Shown: positions 8,532 to 17,612, counted from the first letter of the stretch. The stretch: DNA of 64,000 nt from RGIG3528 sp045629005 (GCA_045629005.1 JAZQQJ010000079.1:1-64000), one strand, 5' to 3'. Made by a program: numbers and translations. The notes: generated by a model from the sequence alone, not told the origin.

Positions 8532-9421
8532 CGTCCCGTACAAAAAAGATGTATGACGCTTATCATTCCGGAGAAATTTCCAGAGATGATTGGATCATAT
8601 ATCTCATCAAGTCCCTGGAGAAGTACATTGATGTGCTTCTCAAAGAAAGGAGTTATGACCGTCACAGCTCCGTCAGAAATTCAGCGTGCGAAGACGGCAA
8701 GGAGCTTTTTGAAGACTGCTGTCTGACCATAATTAATAAGGGAGACGAGTTTAACCCGTATCTGGGAACACTGACAACCTTTTTCAAACCTCAGCTCCTG
8801 GCTACGATTCATGAATGCAGGCCACACAAGTTCGGCTCTAGCCCGTCTTTGGACAAAGACAAGCAGAAGATGATTAAACGCTTGAGGGAACTTGGACAGG
8901 AAGGCTTGACAGAGGAGCTCATCAACAACCCTTCCCGCCTTGCGGAAATGACGGGCTTTTGCTTAAGCAGAGTTCAGCAGATTCTTGCAGCCGAGAACAC
9001 GTCTGTATGTTCACTGGATGACTTCGATGATAACCTGTCATCGACCAGATCATACGGACAGGATCCATTTGAGAAGTTTGTTCAGAAGCAGCAGAGTGAG
9101 GATATTGAAAAAATGCTTCGCACATGTACACCTCTGGAACGCTTCTTATTGGAGCAGATCTATATGGATGAACAGGAGAATTACAAATCTCTTGCAGAGA
9201 TCTTAAACAAGGATCAGGAACTCCGCAAAAAATTCAACCTGAAGGGCGTCATCAACGCCCAGTACATTCAGGGAATTGTAGAGAATGCCAAGTTTCGTCT
9301 CAGAAATTCCAAGCAGGTCACTCGTCTATATGTAAACAAACGTACAGGCGACTTTGTCGATGGAACAGAGCAGATTGAGTTTCAGATGCTCATTGATCAA
9401 ATCGACAAACTGAAAATTTGA
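8468..9421 (+). CDS. Divergent sigma-70-family factor
   Basis: A 317-residue protein with the layout of a sigma factor. Residues about 45-130 resemble region 2 (FEDCCLTIINKGDEFNPYLG then TLTTFFKPQLLATIHE, comparable to the core-binding and -10 recognition helices). Residues about 150-190 resemble region 3 (ELINNPSRLAEMTGFCLSRV followed by SLDD). Residues about 215-290 resemble region 4 (CTPLERFLLEQIY, then an HTH-like stretch). Sequence identity to housekeeping sigma is low. Start at 8468 after AAAGGAG. It probably reads the CTATATT box found before most genes of the element, including its own; this link is inference. Confidence 0.72.
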   Translation: MGNLFDEKGKTGQTGQADDEIASRTKKMYDAYHSGEISRDDWIIYLIKSLEKYIDVLLKERSYDRHSSVRNSACEDGKELFEDCCLTIINKGDEFNPYLGTLTTFFKPQLLATIHECRPHKFGSSPSLDKDKQKMIKRLRELGQEGLTEELINNPSRLAEMTGFCLSRVQQILAAENTSVCSLDDFDDNLSSTRSYGQDPFEKFVQKQQSEDIEKMLRTCTPLERFLLEQIYMDEQENYKSLAEILNKDQELRKKFNLKGVINAQYIQGIVENAKFRLRNSKQVTRLYVNKRTGDFVDGTEQIEFQMLIDQIDKLKI

Positions 9422-9440
9422 CAAGTTGTTATAGCAAACG

Positions 9441-9465
9441 GCCACTTTATAGTGGCTGTTTTTTT
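9441..9465 (+). terminator. Intrinsic terminator
   Basis: GCCACT/AGTGGC stem, TTAT loop, T7. Confidence 0.88.
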
Positions 9466-9466
9466 A

Positions 9467-9504
9467 TATACAAATTCCATTTATTTTAATTTATACCTAT
9501 ATTA
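9467..9504 (+). promoter_or_regulatory. Bipartite promoter TATACAAA-N22-CTATATTA
   Basis: TATACAAA 9467-9474 and CTATATTA 9497-9504. A leader of about 100 bases follows before the first ATG at 9611. Confidence 0.6.
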
Positions 9505-9610
9505 TATAAAAAGAAATTGAATAGGTTTAGATACTGTTCGCCAAGAGTAGGACTAAAACCATTCAAATTAATCAGTCAAACAAAATATTACCCGCCATGG
9601 AGAAAATAAA

Positions 9611-9757
9611 ATGAGCATATACAGAGAAGTCAAAGAAATGCTTAAAGAAAATGAGTGCTAAAATTCTTATCAATGCAGCAGTGGAGAAAAAATACGGGGT
9701 TGTCATTATTGTCCAGAGCGCGGAAAGACTTTACACTGGGGAATAGAAATATATTAA
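9611..9757 (+). pseudogene. Split small Cys-rich ORF (in-frame TAA)
   Basis: From the ATG at 9611 (ribosome site GGAG at 9599-9602) the frame reads 16 codons, meets TAA at 9659-9661, then stays open for another 31 codons to 9757. The second part has GCHYCPERGK, which looks like real protein with a CxxC knuckle. The simplest reading is a 48-codon zinc-ribbon gene broken by a nonsense mutation. An alternative 31-residue ORF begins at 9651 in another frame but looks less protein-like. The rest of 9422-9777 holds only the terminator and promoter. Confidence 0.4.
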
Positions 9758-9777
9758 TAGGAAGAAAGGCGTAAAAA

Positions 9778-10098
9778 ATGATCATGTCAGAACAAGAGAT
9801 GGACTATCAAATAGCATTAGAACAAGCTGAAAGCACAGAAGGAATGAATGAGGTATTTCCAAAAACTTGTGGAAGTTGTAAGTATCGCAGAACATTTACA
9901 CCAGAAGGATTTCCCTTTGCTAATTGTCAGCTTAAAAGAGATTTAGGCTACAAAGATTCCCAAATATATGACCATGGTACAAAAAACAGTGGCAACTTTT
10001 ACACTCGCATTTATGGTACTCGTGATAATGACTGTCCACTTGTAGCGGAATATGAAAAGGAGCAGAGACGTCTTTACAATAAGAACACAAAACGCTAA
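9778..10098 (+). CDS. Small Cys-containing protein, 106 residues
   Basis: Not assigned to a family. Residues about 30-50 contain CGSCKYRR and, after 12-15 residues, a further Cys (ANCQLKRD), with a later NDCPL near residue 83. The four Cys could form one zinc-ribbon. The rest is charged and helical. Start at 9778 after AGAAAGG; ATG at 9784 is an alternative. Its neighbours are the broken Cys-rich ORF upstream and a NERD membrane protein downstream. Confidence 0.65.
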   Translation: MIMSEQEMDYQIALEQAESTEGMNEVFPKTCGSCKYRRTFTPEGFPFANCQLKRDLGYKDSQIYDHGTKNSGNFYTRIYGTRDNDCPLVAEYEKEQRRLYNKNTKR

Positions 10099-10129
10099 TA
10101 TATAATAAGGAAGAGATTGGGAGAATAGA

Positions 10130-11326
10130 ATGGTTGTTGTTCTTCAGATAATTGCATATATTCTTGCATACCTTTTGTGGGGTGCAATCTTTTATCTGCT
10201 CATCAGCGCATATTGGGAAGAGATTTCCAGATTTTTTGTAATGTCGTGGAACTGGACTACAGAACAGTTTACAACAATGTCGCAGGGCGGGACGTTCAGT
10301 GTGGTAATGAACGCTCTCATTATTATTATAGCAGTTTCCCTGTTACTTGGAATAATCCAGTATTTGCAGGATAACGGTCATCGTCCCCTGGTCTGCAAGG
10401 AAACGACTATAGCCGGTCCCGTAACAGTAAGGCAGCACAGACATAAACCCACTAAAGAAATAAGTGAGAAGAGAAGAATGAAAGCCGGATCGCATTATGA
10501 AAAGAAATGTGAGGCATCATTAAAGAATCTTTTCGGTAGTGTTGTTTCGTTTATTGTTCCTCTTATTTCCCATCCTGCAGAGGATGATTACAGGGCCGAA
10601 TTAGACAATGCAAGAAATACGACAGAAGTAGACCTTAGTGCTGTAAACACGAAAGGCATTTTCTGTTTCGAATGTAAATATCACTTTGACCGAAACGGAG
10701 AGTATGTATTCCAATGGCACGATGACATTAACGGATGGTTCGGGGCCGGGTTTGAGTGTACGTTTAATAACAGCGGAGCAATAAATCCCGTTACACAGAA
10801 TACATTACATACTGATGCTGTCCGCACGTTTTTTGGCGCCGGAAACATTCCAGTACGGAACATCGTCCTTACAAACGCCAAGCAGGCAACTTTCATTGAC
10901 GCATTTGGAATTGAAAGAACCTGTGAGCAGCATATTCTGGACTTAAAGTATATAGCCGGAATTGACGGAGTGCTTGTATTAACCTCAGGGAACTGGGAGA
11001 AAGAACTTGCAGGGTATATTGCCTCTCTGCCCGATGTTATGTCAGAAGCAGATGTACTTGCTATGCAGGGTAAGTTCTCGAAGCTTGCAGAATTAAAGCC
11101 TGAATTTATGGAGAAGCATCTTGCATATGTATCTGGAAACGGGGCCCCGAGGAATGAGCCCATTTGGAGCATCAATCTTTTCCGTCAGGGTGCAGAATAT
11201 CCCATCGAAAAAAGATGGTTTGAGGATATGCTTTCCAGAACGGGAAGGACTCCTGATGATGTAGTGATTAAATATTCCGACGGATATATTGACGTTAATA
11301 ACATTCAGTCAAACTCTTCGTCATAA
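10130..11326 (+). CDS. Membrane-anchored NERD-domain protein
   Basis: A 398-residue protein with two N-terminal membrane helices (about 2-28 and 50-78), a basic linker, then a NERD (nuclease-related) domain at about 125-240. The domain shows a TTEVDLSAV strand (about 163) and FECKYH (about 180), the typical D...E-x-K arrangement of PD-(D/E)xK enzymes, then a NPVTQN segment. NERD proteins often occur in DNA-processing and defence settings; the substrate is unknown. The cytoplasmic nuclease-like part held at the membrane would suit a role near the transfer channel or in exclusion, but this is inference. Start at 10130 after GGGAG. Confidence 0.8.
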   Translation: MVVVLQIIAYILAYLLWGAIFYLLISAYWEEISRFFVMSWNWTTEQFTTMSQGGTFSVVMNALIIIIAVSLLLGIIQYLQDNGHRPLVCKETTIAGPVTVRQHRHKPTKEISEKRRMKAGSHYEKKCEASLKNLFGSVVSFIVPLISHPAEDDYRAELDNARNTTEVDLSAVNTKGIFCFECKYHFDRNGEYVFQWHDDINGWFGAGFECTFNNSGAINPVTQNTLHTDAVRTFFGAGNIPVRNIVLTNAKQATFIDAFGIERTCEQHILDLKYIAGIDGVLVLTSGNWEKELAGYIASLPDVMSEADVLAMQGKFSKLAELKPEFMEKHLAYVSGNGAPRNEPIWSINLFRQGAEYPIEKRWFEDMLSRTGRTPDDVVIKYSDGYIDVNNIQSNSSS

Positions 11327-11353
11327 CCCTTAAACCCTCCCATAATATACATA

Positions 11354-11385
11354 AATACCCCCATCCTGTATGTTGGGGGTATTTT
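11354..11385 (+). terminator. Intrinsic terminator
   Basis: AATACCCCC/GGGGGTATT stem followed by T-rich tail. Confidence 0.88.
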
Positions 11386-11400
11386 ATTTGCTCTGTTTGC

Positions 11401-11408
11401 CTACATTT
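11401..11408 (+). promoter_or_regulatory. CTACATTT, variant promoter box
   Basis: 34 bases before the primase start, the usual distance, but with one mismatch to the box. A second variant, CTATTTAT, lies at 11416. Confidence 0.35.
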
Positions 11409-11442
11409 AAGATAACTATTTATTTTTAAGTGGAGGTGTAAA

Positions 11443-12711
11443 ATGAAAGAAAGGGAAAAAATCGAAGTAACAGCAGATATGGTCATTACGGCACTGAATA
11501 TTCAGGTACTGTCCAGAACCGGAAGGGAAATCTTTGTAACATGCCCTTTCTGTGGAGACTCCAGAAAAAAAGCGGCATTTACTGTTGCAAAAGGGCTTTT
11601 CCATTGTGTTGTATGTGAAAAAGGCGGAAATGCATGGTCTGTATATAAGGAACTTACAGGGCTTGATAAATCAGAGGCATTTAAGCAGCTTTTGAAAGGA
11701 GCAGGGGATACAACTTATCAGTCATCGGGCATTAATATACCCGAAGATGAACCCGCAGCCGAACCCGAAGTCTTGGACAGGACGTACAGGGAACTTATGA
11801 AAATCTGTTTTTTGGAAGAAAAGCATAAGCAAGATCTTTTAAGAAGAGGCCTGACAGAGGAGCAGATTAAGAAAGTAGGTTTCTTCTCCATGCCGAAGTA
11901 CACAGAGAGCACTTGCAAGAAACTCTTGGCAAAAGGTGTCACATTATCGCATGTCCCGGGATTTTATGTCAACAGAAATGGTAACTGGGATATGTTTTCA
12001 CAAGGAGCCGGGTATTTCTGTCCGGTATATGACACGGAAAAGAACCATATTACAGGGTTCCAGATCCGCATGGACAAGGAGAAGGACGGAAGGAAATATT
12101 TATGGTTTTCCACCGCCGGATACAAGGAAGGAACAAAGTCCGGTTCCCAAGCCTGCTTCCTTAAAGGTAAGAACAAGGACATTACAATTGTTACAGAAGG
12201 TATTTTGAAAGCCATTGTAACATATTTCCTTTTGGGACAGGCCGTATCCGTTATCGGAGTGCCGGGGATAAGCACGACAGTATGTGCAGAAAGGTTCTTC
12301 CATCATCAGACCTTCCTTGTTGAAGCGTATGATATGGACAAGATTTTCAATGTCGCAGACAGCCAAGCTCTTTCAGAAGCACTGGGTATATGGCAGAAAC
12401 AATTCCAGAAAGAAAAAATCTCATTCAGGGATATGTTTAAAGACCAGTCCATCAAGGATAAATATACTCAGATCTGGCACACACTGAACATCAGTCATGC
12501 CCGTCAAAAGCTGATTGACACGTTCAGACGACTTGACAAGCCGTACCATGGGCTTGTCTGGGACGTAACAAAAACTTTGAGACTCTGGAAAGGAGAAATA
12601 AAAGGTATAGATGATTTCCTTTTATCATATCCGGACAAAGACAGATTTCTTGCATTCCTTTCCCAAAAGTATTCCGAGGCGCAAGCCTTGGATTCCTTTC
12701 TCAACAATTAA
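11443..12711 (+). CDS. DNA primase-like protein (CHC2 zinc finger plus Toprim-like domain)
   Basis: A 422-residue protein. The N-terminal CHC2-type zinc ribbon uses C34, C37, C55 and C58 (CPFCGDS ... FHCVVCEKGG). The middle (about 170-245) resembles the DUF3854/primase core, and the Toprim-like part has an acidic strand VTEGILKAI (about 250) and DMDK (about 297). It lacks the DnaB-binding length of chromosomal DnaG and fits primases of mobile elements. It probably makes primers for the element's own DnaE polymerase encoded 700 bases downstream. GGAGGTG precedes the ATG. Confidence 0.8.
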   Translation: MKEREKIEVTADMVITALNIQVLSRTGREIFVTCPFCGDSRKKAAFTVAKGLFHCVVCEKGGNAWSVYKELTGLDKSEAFKQLLKGAGDTTYQSSGINIPEDEPAAEPEVLDRTYRELMKICFLEEKHKQDLLRRGLTEEQIKKVGFFSMPKYTESTCKKLLAKGVTLSHVPGFYVNRNGNWDMFSQGAGYFCPVYDTEKNHITGFQIRMDKEKDGRKYLWFSTAGYKEGTKSGSQACFLKGKNKDITIVTEGILKAIVTYFLLGQAVSVIGVPGISTTVCAERFFHHQTFLVEAYDMDKIFNVADSQALSEALGIWQKQFQKEKISFRDMFKDQSIKDKYTQIWHTLNISHARQKLIDTFRRLDKPYHGLVWDVTKTLRLWKGEIKGIDDFLLSYPDKDRFLAFLSQKYSEAQALDSFLNN

Positions 12712-12741
12712 AAAAAAGAGGGATAACCCCTCTTTTTTTTT
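12711..12741. terminator. Bidirectional terminator
   Basis: AGAGGG/CCCTCT stem with A7 before and T9 after, serving the primase gene (plus) and the macrodomain gene (minus). Confidence 0.9.
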
Positions 12742-12742
12742 G

Positions 12743-13282
12743 TTACATTGTTTCAATCATGAAGTCATACCCGATTTTTGCATCTTCATATTCTTTGTCG
12801 GTAAAAGCACAAAGATAGACTTCTGGGTCATCTCCATATGCAAGGCAGTTTTCGTAAGCCATCATTGCTGCCATGGTCGATAAGGCAACTATATTGGCAA
12901 AACAATTACCGGAAAAAATACCGCAACTGATAAGAGGAAATGAGAAGCTTTTATAACCCTCGTCAAGTCCAACCATCATTGCATGATAGTAGGCATCAAC
13001 AAGGTCTGAGAGATGGCTTTTGGGAAGCCTGAAGTCAGGACCTACGGCATGAATAATGGCTTTGAAACCAACATCAAACCCATCAGTCAAAACAGCATCT
13101 CCGGCGTAAAGAGGGTGGTCTTTATCGGCATGTTTTTCACAAGCTTTTTGCAACTTTCCCATCCCCGCCTTTTCAAAGATAGCCCCGCATACTCCACGAC
13201 CAGCAAGCAACCATGGGTTGGCTGCATTTACAACCACATCTGCCTTCTGATCAAGACAAGAACCTTTAACAAGATGAAACAT
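12743..13282 (-). CDS. Macrodomain (ADP-ribose-binding) protein
   Basis: A 179-residue single macrodomain. Diagnostic features are VVNAANPWLLAGRGVCGAIF (about 16-35, the ADP-ribose loop), a GDAVLTDGF segment, AIIHAVGPDF, and FPLISCGIFSG (diphosphate-binding loop). Family members bind or hydrolyse ADP-ribose on proteins, nucleic acids or O-acetyl-ADP-ribose. A catalytic Asp as in MacroD is not obvious. Start at 13282 after AGGAGG. It has its own minus-strand promoter box and is divergent from the polymerase gene. Together with the PARP gene at 45710 it suggests reversible ADP-ribosylation encoded on the element. Confidence 0.9.
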   Translation of the reverse strand: MFHLVKGSCLDQKADVVVNAANPWLLAGRGVCGAIFEKAGMGKLQKACEKHADKDHPLYAGDAVLTDGFDVGFKAIIHAVGPDFRLPKSHLSDLVDAYYHAMMVGLDEGYKSFSFPLISCGIFSGNCFANIVALSTMAAMMAYENCLAYGDDPEVYLCAFTDKEYEDAKIGYDFMIETM

Positions 13283-13313
13283 AATAAGTCCTCCTATTTA
13301 TGTAAGATAAGAG

Positions 13314-13321
13314 GAATATAG
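13314..13321 (-). promoter_or_regulatory. CTATATTC promoter box (minus strand)
   Basis: 31 bases before the macrodomain start, 31 bases from the oppositely directed box of dnaE. Confidence 0.55.
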
Positions 13322-13352
13322 CTGTCTTCCGATAAAAAATGTTTCATTTAAC

Positions 13353-13360
13353 CTATATTA
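13353..13360 (+). promoter_or_regulatory. CTATATTA promoter box
   Basis: Context TTTAACCTATATTAATTTT; 36 bases before the dnaE start. Confidence 0.65.
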
Positions 13361-13396
13361 ATTTTAACATGAATTTTTTAAATAAGGAGGATGAAA

Positions 13397-16300
13397 ATGA
13401 ACACAGTAAAGAAATTTGTTGCATCATTGCACACACACGTTGAAAGTCTTTTCGATGCATGGATTGACGCAGATAAGCTTTGTAAAACAATACAGGAATG
13501 GGGAGGTACAGCATGTGCCGTCACCGACCACGGAGTATTAACTGCCATTGAGGATTTCAGAAGGGTATTTGAGACATATAAGCTCAAGTTTATTCCCGGA
13601 TGCGAACTTTATGTTGACGGTGGTGTACTTGGTCGTCTCCATCTTGTCGTTCTTGCAAAGGACTATCAGGGATATCTCGGAATAAGTAAAATTGTCACAG
13701 TGTCAAACTATACGCTGGATGAGAAAAATTTCCCGGTAATCTCGCAGGAAACGCTTCTGTCAATGGTCAAAGAATACCAGGGACATATTATTGGGCTATC
13801 AGCCTGTATGCAGGGAGTATTAAGCTCAATATATCTTATGAACCCTCTGATTGAAGCAAAGATTGAAAGGGCTGAGAAAAAGAGGGACGAGTACATCAAC
13901 CCTTACGGCGACATAATGAAAGGAAAAGAAACAGAAATCGCTAATCTTGAAAAAGAGGTAATGAAACTGTCTCTGGAGAAAGACAACCTGACAATTGTTG
14001 CAGAACAGAAGTTTACTCAGCGCCGCAAAGCAATAGCAAAGGCTGAAACGTTCGGTCAGGATGTGACAGATGCAAAGCTTGAACTTGAAAAGGATCAGGC
14101 AGAAGCAGCGCAGGCAAAAGAAAAACTTCCCAAGGTCAAAGCTGAGCTGAAAGCGCTTACTTCCAAAGTTAGTCAGGCAAATAAAGAATACAATGCTATG
14201 ATTGACGAAGCCAATAAATGGCTGACAAAAGATGAAGAAGTAAAAGCTCTGAAGCTGGAAAGAAAAACCAAGCAAGAAATAGAGGCGCTGGCAGAAAAAG
14301 TAGCCGGCCTTTATCGCGAATCTTTCGGAACAGATAATTTCTATGCTGAACTTCAATACCACGGTATTGAAGAAGAGAAGATTTGTTTCAGAAAAGTATT
14401 GGAACTTGCAAAGAGAATCGGTATGCCCATTGTTGCAACAAACGATGTCCATATGCTGACAAACACTAAAAACGACCGGTTGGCCAGAAGGCTTTTAAGA
14501 AGTCTTCGATTCGGCAAAAGATTCGAAGATGAGTCGGACGCCGACCGGGAATTGTATCTCAAGGATAATTATGAAATGCTCAAAGCATTAACACAGATTA
14601 TTCCGGAAGAAGACGCAATCACAGCTATTAATAACATTGAGGAAATAACAAATTCCTGCGATGTTGTATGGCCAAAGGAAGAGCACTACCCTGTATTTTC
14701 AAAAACTGAAGACACAGAAAAAATCTTCGATGAAGCAATCGAAGACGGTGTTAAGTGGAGATTCCCGAACGGCCTTTCCCCGGAATACCGTGAGAGACTT
14801 GAATACGAAAAGGGAGTTATTAAAAAGATGGGGTATGTTGATTACCACCTCATTGTAAAAGACTTTCTTGAATATGGGCGTCTGCTGGGTTATGTTCCTA
14901 CAGAGCTTTTGGATAAGGCACCGCTGAATATTCCACAGCTTAAAGCATGGATTGATGAAAGCGGATGGACAAATCCAGGCATGACAATCGGTAACGGAAG
15001 AGGTTCGGCAGCAGGCAGTCTTGTATGTTATTGTCTGGGGATTACATCGCTGGATCCGATAAAATACGGATTGCTTTTTGAAAGATTCCTTAACGTAGAA
15101 AGAATCTCAATGCCGGATATCGACTCAGACTTTGCTAATGCTATTCGTGGTAAGGTTATCGACTATGTCAAGGTGCAATACGGTGAAAAAGCCGTATGCG
15201 GTATCATGACAAAACAGTATCAGGCTCCCAAAAAAGCCATTGCCACAGCCGCAAAATTTTATGCACTTTCACAGAACCGCAATGACGGGGTCGGAATCAG
15301 AAACATCATTAACGCAAATGTTCCGGATGACCCCAAGACCAGTTTTTCTATTAAGGTTAATAATGGCGGAGCTATTGATGCTAACGGAGAAATGACCTTA
15401 TATGAGTATTTATTGAACCAATTTGGTGACAACAAGGATTACCTTGAAGTTATCCGTTGGGCAAAGGTTATTGAAGGCTCATTTACGGCGTACAGCTCAC
15501 ACGCAGCCGGAGTGGTTATCAGTGACAACGATGATGTCAGTGATTACATTCCTCTCAGATATAATGTATCTTCAGGTGAAATCACAACACAGTGCGACAT
15601 GGCTCAACTTGAAGAAGGCGGACTGTTAAAGTTCGACTTTCTCGGGCTCAAAACACTTGATATCATCACTGAATCCATGAGGCTTATAAAGAAGAACCAT
15701 GGAATTCAGGTAGACCCGTTTACTCTAAACATCTTTGACGAAAACATCTACAAAATGTTATCGGTGGGAAGGACGAAAGGCGTATTCCAGTTCGAATCAC
15801 CGGGTATGACAGATACAATAAAGAAAATGAAGCCGACATGCTTTGAAGACCTCATTATCATTGTATCAATGTATCGTCCCGGTCCTATGCAGTTCATTGA
15901 TGACGTCGTTGCAGTAAAGAATGGCACCAAAGAAGCTGAGTATCTTTGCCCCGAACTCAAGCCTATTTTAGGTAAGACATACGGAGCAATCGTATATCAG
16001 GAACAGGTAATGGAAATCTTCCAGAAGCTTGCAGGGTATACACTCGGCGGAGCAGACATGGTACGAAGATACATGTCCAAGAAAAAAGCCGATAAGCTCG
16101 CACACGAGAGAGAAGCATTCATCAACGGCGACTCCGAAAGAAACATTGCAGGATGTGTGGCCAACGGTATTGACGCAAACGCAGCCAATAAACTGTTTGA
16201 CCAGATGATGGATTTTGCATCATATGCATTTAACAAGTCTCATGCCGCATGTTACGCATTCAACTCGTATATTACTGCATGGCTGAAATATTATTATCCG

Positions 16301-17509
16301 GCAGAATTTCTTACTGCATGTCTCAACCAAGCTGACAAACCGGCCAAAATATCTGCGCTTATGCATGAAACCCAAAACCTGAATATTAACATCAAAGCTC
16401 CGGATATAAATGAATCCGAAAAGAATTTTTCCTGCAAGGATGGTTCTATCTATTTCGGGTTAAGTTCTGTATCCGGTATTGGTAATTCAGCACAGAGTAT
16501 CATCGACGAGCGTGCAAACGGACATTTCCGCTCACTGGGAGATTTCTTGCTCAGAAATAAACCCAAGGCAAATGTTTTAAAAAATCTGATTGCTTCAGGT
16601 GCATGTGACGCGTTTAACAGCAACCGTGCGGCAATGCAACAGTACGCCGAGGAAATAGGCCCGACTTTGGATATTATTTTCAAAAAGCGTTCCTTTATTG
16701 CTTCTGCTGAGTTTGTACTTCCTAAAGTTGAAAGCTTTACAGACAACGAGGCACTCAAGGAATATCAGCTTTCAAACGGATATAAGGCAGAGATTAAAGA
16801 ATGCACAACCGCCGAAAAGCTTTCCAAGAGAATTGAAAATGCAAAATCTTCTTTGAAAGATGCAGAAACGATTCTTGCAGATTCAAAAATTCAGTATGTA
16901 AAGGAATCCGCACTGGAAAGAATGAATGAGGAGAGAAATCTTCTTGGTGTATACGTCACAGCATCACCGATGGATTCATACCCGAGTCCGAATGAAGTAT
17001 ATTCAACTGCCGTCAGTGATGTTACACTGGCCAACACTTCAGTATACGGTGTTGTCACTAACCTGAAAATCCGTCACAGAAAAAAAGACGGCGCATCCAT
17101 GGCGTTTTTCACGCTTGAAGATGCTACAGGCAGCATTGAAATATCAATGTTTGCCAAAGCATATGCAAAATATGAAAAGGTTCTCAAAGAGGGACACGTA
17201 TACGTATTCCTTGGAAAAGCGGAACTTGATACCTTTGGCGACGGAACGGATGATGAAGAAGAAAAACTCAAATTTATCGTAGAGGACATTCGTCCCGTAA
17301 GTGAAAAAAGAAAAGCGATTCTTTTAAGTGTTTCTTCGTATCCCGTATTCCACTGCTATGCAGAGGATCTCTTCATCCAGAAGTATAAGGATGATAAGGG
17401 ACGAGAATTTATCATTTATGAAGAGCTGACCGGACATATGCGCAAGATGACTTACCGTGTTAAAGAAAACCTGTTAGGATTTTCAAAAGCACGCGAAGTC
17501 GCAATTTAA
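13397..17509 (+). CDS. dnaE: DNA polymerase III alpha subunit, DnaE type, with coiled-coil insertion
   Basis: A 1370-residue C-family replicative polymerase. The PHP domain starts with H12-T-H14 and has VTDHG. The polymerase core has GRGSAAGS (about 533) and the catalytic PDIDSDF (Asp574, Asp576 and nearby Asp578). An OB domain lies at about 1217-1280. No exonuclease domain is inserted, so it is DnaE-like and not PolC. About 160 residues of Glu/Lys-rich coiled coil (151-309) interrupt the PHP domain, which explains the excess over the usual ~1160 residues. I prefer ATG 13397 over 13391 because AAGGAGG ends at 13390. It lies beside primase and SSB genes, so it is probably the element's own replicase. 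Confidence 0.93.
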   Translation: MNTVKKFVASLHTHVESLFDAWIDADKLCKTIQEWGGTACAVTDHGVLTAIEDFRRVFETYKLKFIPGCELYVDGGVLGRLHLVVLAKDYQGYLGISKIVTVSNYTLDEKNFPVISQETLLSMVKEYQGHIIGLSACMQGVLSSIYLMNPLIEAKIERAEKKRDEYINPYGDIMKGKETEIANLEKEVMKLSLEKDNLTIVAEQKFTQRRKAIAKAETFGQDVTDAKLELEKDQAEAAQAKEKLPKVKAELKALTSKVSQANKEYNAMIDEANKWLTKDEEVKALKLERKTKQEIEALAEKVAGLYRESFGTDNFYAELQYHGIEEEKICFRKVLELAKRIGMPIVATNDVHMLTNTKNDRLARRLLRSLRFGKRFEDESDADRELYLKDNYEMLKALTQIIPEEDAITAINNIEEITNSCDVVWPKEEHYPVFSKTEDTEKIFDEAIEDGVKWRFPNGLSPEYRERLEYEKGVIKKMGYVDYHLIVKDFLEYGRLLGYVPTELLDKAPLNIPQLKAWIDESGWTNPGMTIGNGRGSAAGSLVCYCLGITSLDPIKYGLLFERFLNVERISMPDIDSDFANAIRGKVIDYVKVQYGEKAVCGIMTKQYQAPKKAIATAAKFYALSQNRNDGVGIRNIINANVPDDPKTSFSIKVNNGGAIDANGEMTLYEYLLNQFGDNKDYLEVIRWAKVIEGSFTAYSSHAAGVVISDNDDVSDYIPLRYNVSSGEITTQCDMAQLEEGGLLKFDFLGLKTLDIITESMRLIKKNHGIQVDPFTLNIFDENIYKMLSVGRTKGVFQFESPGMTDTIKKMKPTCFEDLIIIVSMYRPGPMQFIDDVVAVKNGTKEAEYLCPELKPILGKTYGAIVYQEQVMEIFQKLAGYTLGGADMVRRYMSKKKADKLAHEREAFINGDSERNIAGCVANGIDANAANKLFDQMMDFASYAFNKSHAACYAFNSYITAWLKYYYPAEFLTACLNQADKPAKISALMHETQNLNINIKAPDINESEKNFSCKDGSIYFGLSSVSGIGNSAQSIIDERANGHFRSLGDFLLRNKPKANVLKNLIASGACDAFNSNRAAMQQYAEEIGPTLDIIFKKRSFIASAEFVLPKVESFTDNEALKEYQLSNGYKAEIKECTTAEKLSKRIENAKSSLKDAETILADSKIQYVKESALERMNEERNLLGVYVTASPMDSYPSPNEVYSTAVSDVTLANTSVYGVVTNLKIRHRKKDGASMAFFTLEDATGSIEISMFAKAYAKYEKVLKEGHVYVFLGKAELDTFGDGTDDEEEKLKFIVEDIRPVSEKRKAILLSVSSYPVFHCYAEDLFIQKYKDDKGREFIIYEELTGHMRKMTYRVKENLLGFSKAREVAI

Positions 17510-17530
17510 TATTGGTTAATGTTCATTGTA

Positions 17531-17568
17531 AAAGAGTTCTCACAAATATTGTGAGGCTCTTTTTTTTT
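17531..17568 (+). terminator. Intrinsic terminator
   Basis: AAAGAG and CTCAC paired with GTGAG and CTCTTT, then T8. Confidence 0.9.
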
Positions 17569-17604
17569 ATGTACCAGAGACAAGCTAATAATCAACTTTC
17601 ACAA

Positions 17605-17612
17605 CTATATTT
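17605..17612 (+). promoter_or_regulatory. CTATATTT promoter box
   Basis: 51 bases before the tandem-OB gene. GCTAATAAT lies 21 bases upstream of the box, as at 4136 and 26028. Confidence 0.55.

Noticed and set aside
9651..9746. 31-codon ORF overlapping the split Cys-rich ORF
   Set aside because: Poor ribosome site and less protein-like composition than the frame with the CxxC motif.
13826..14452. Long minus-strand frame inside dnaE
   Set aside because: It is the antisense of the repetitive coiled-coil region, without ribosome site or sensible protein features.
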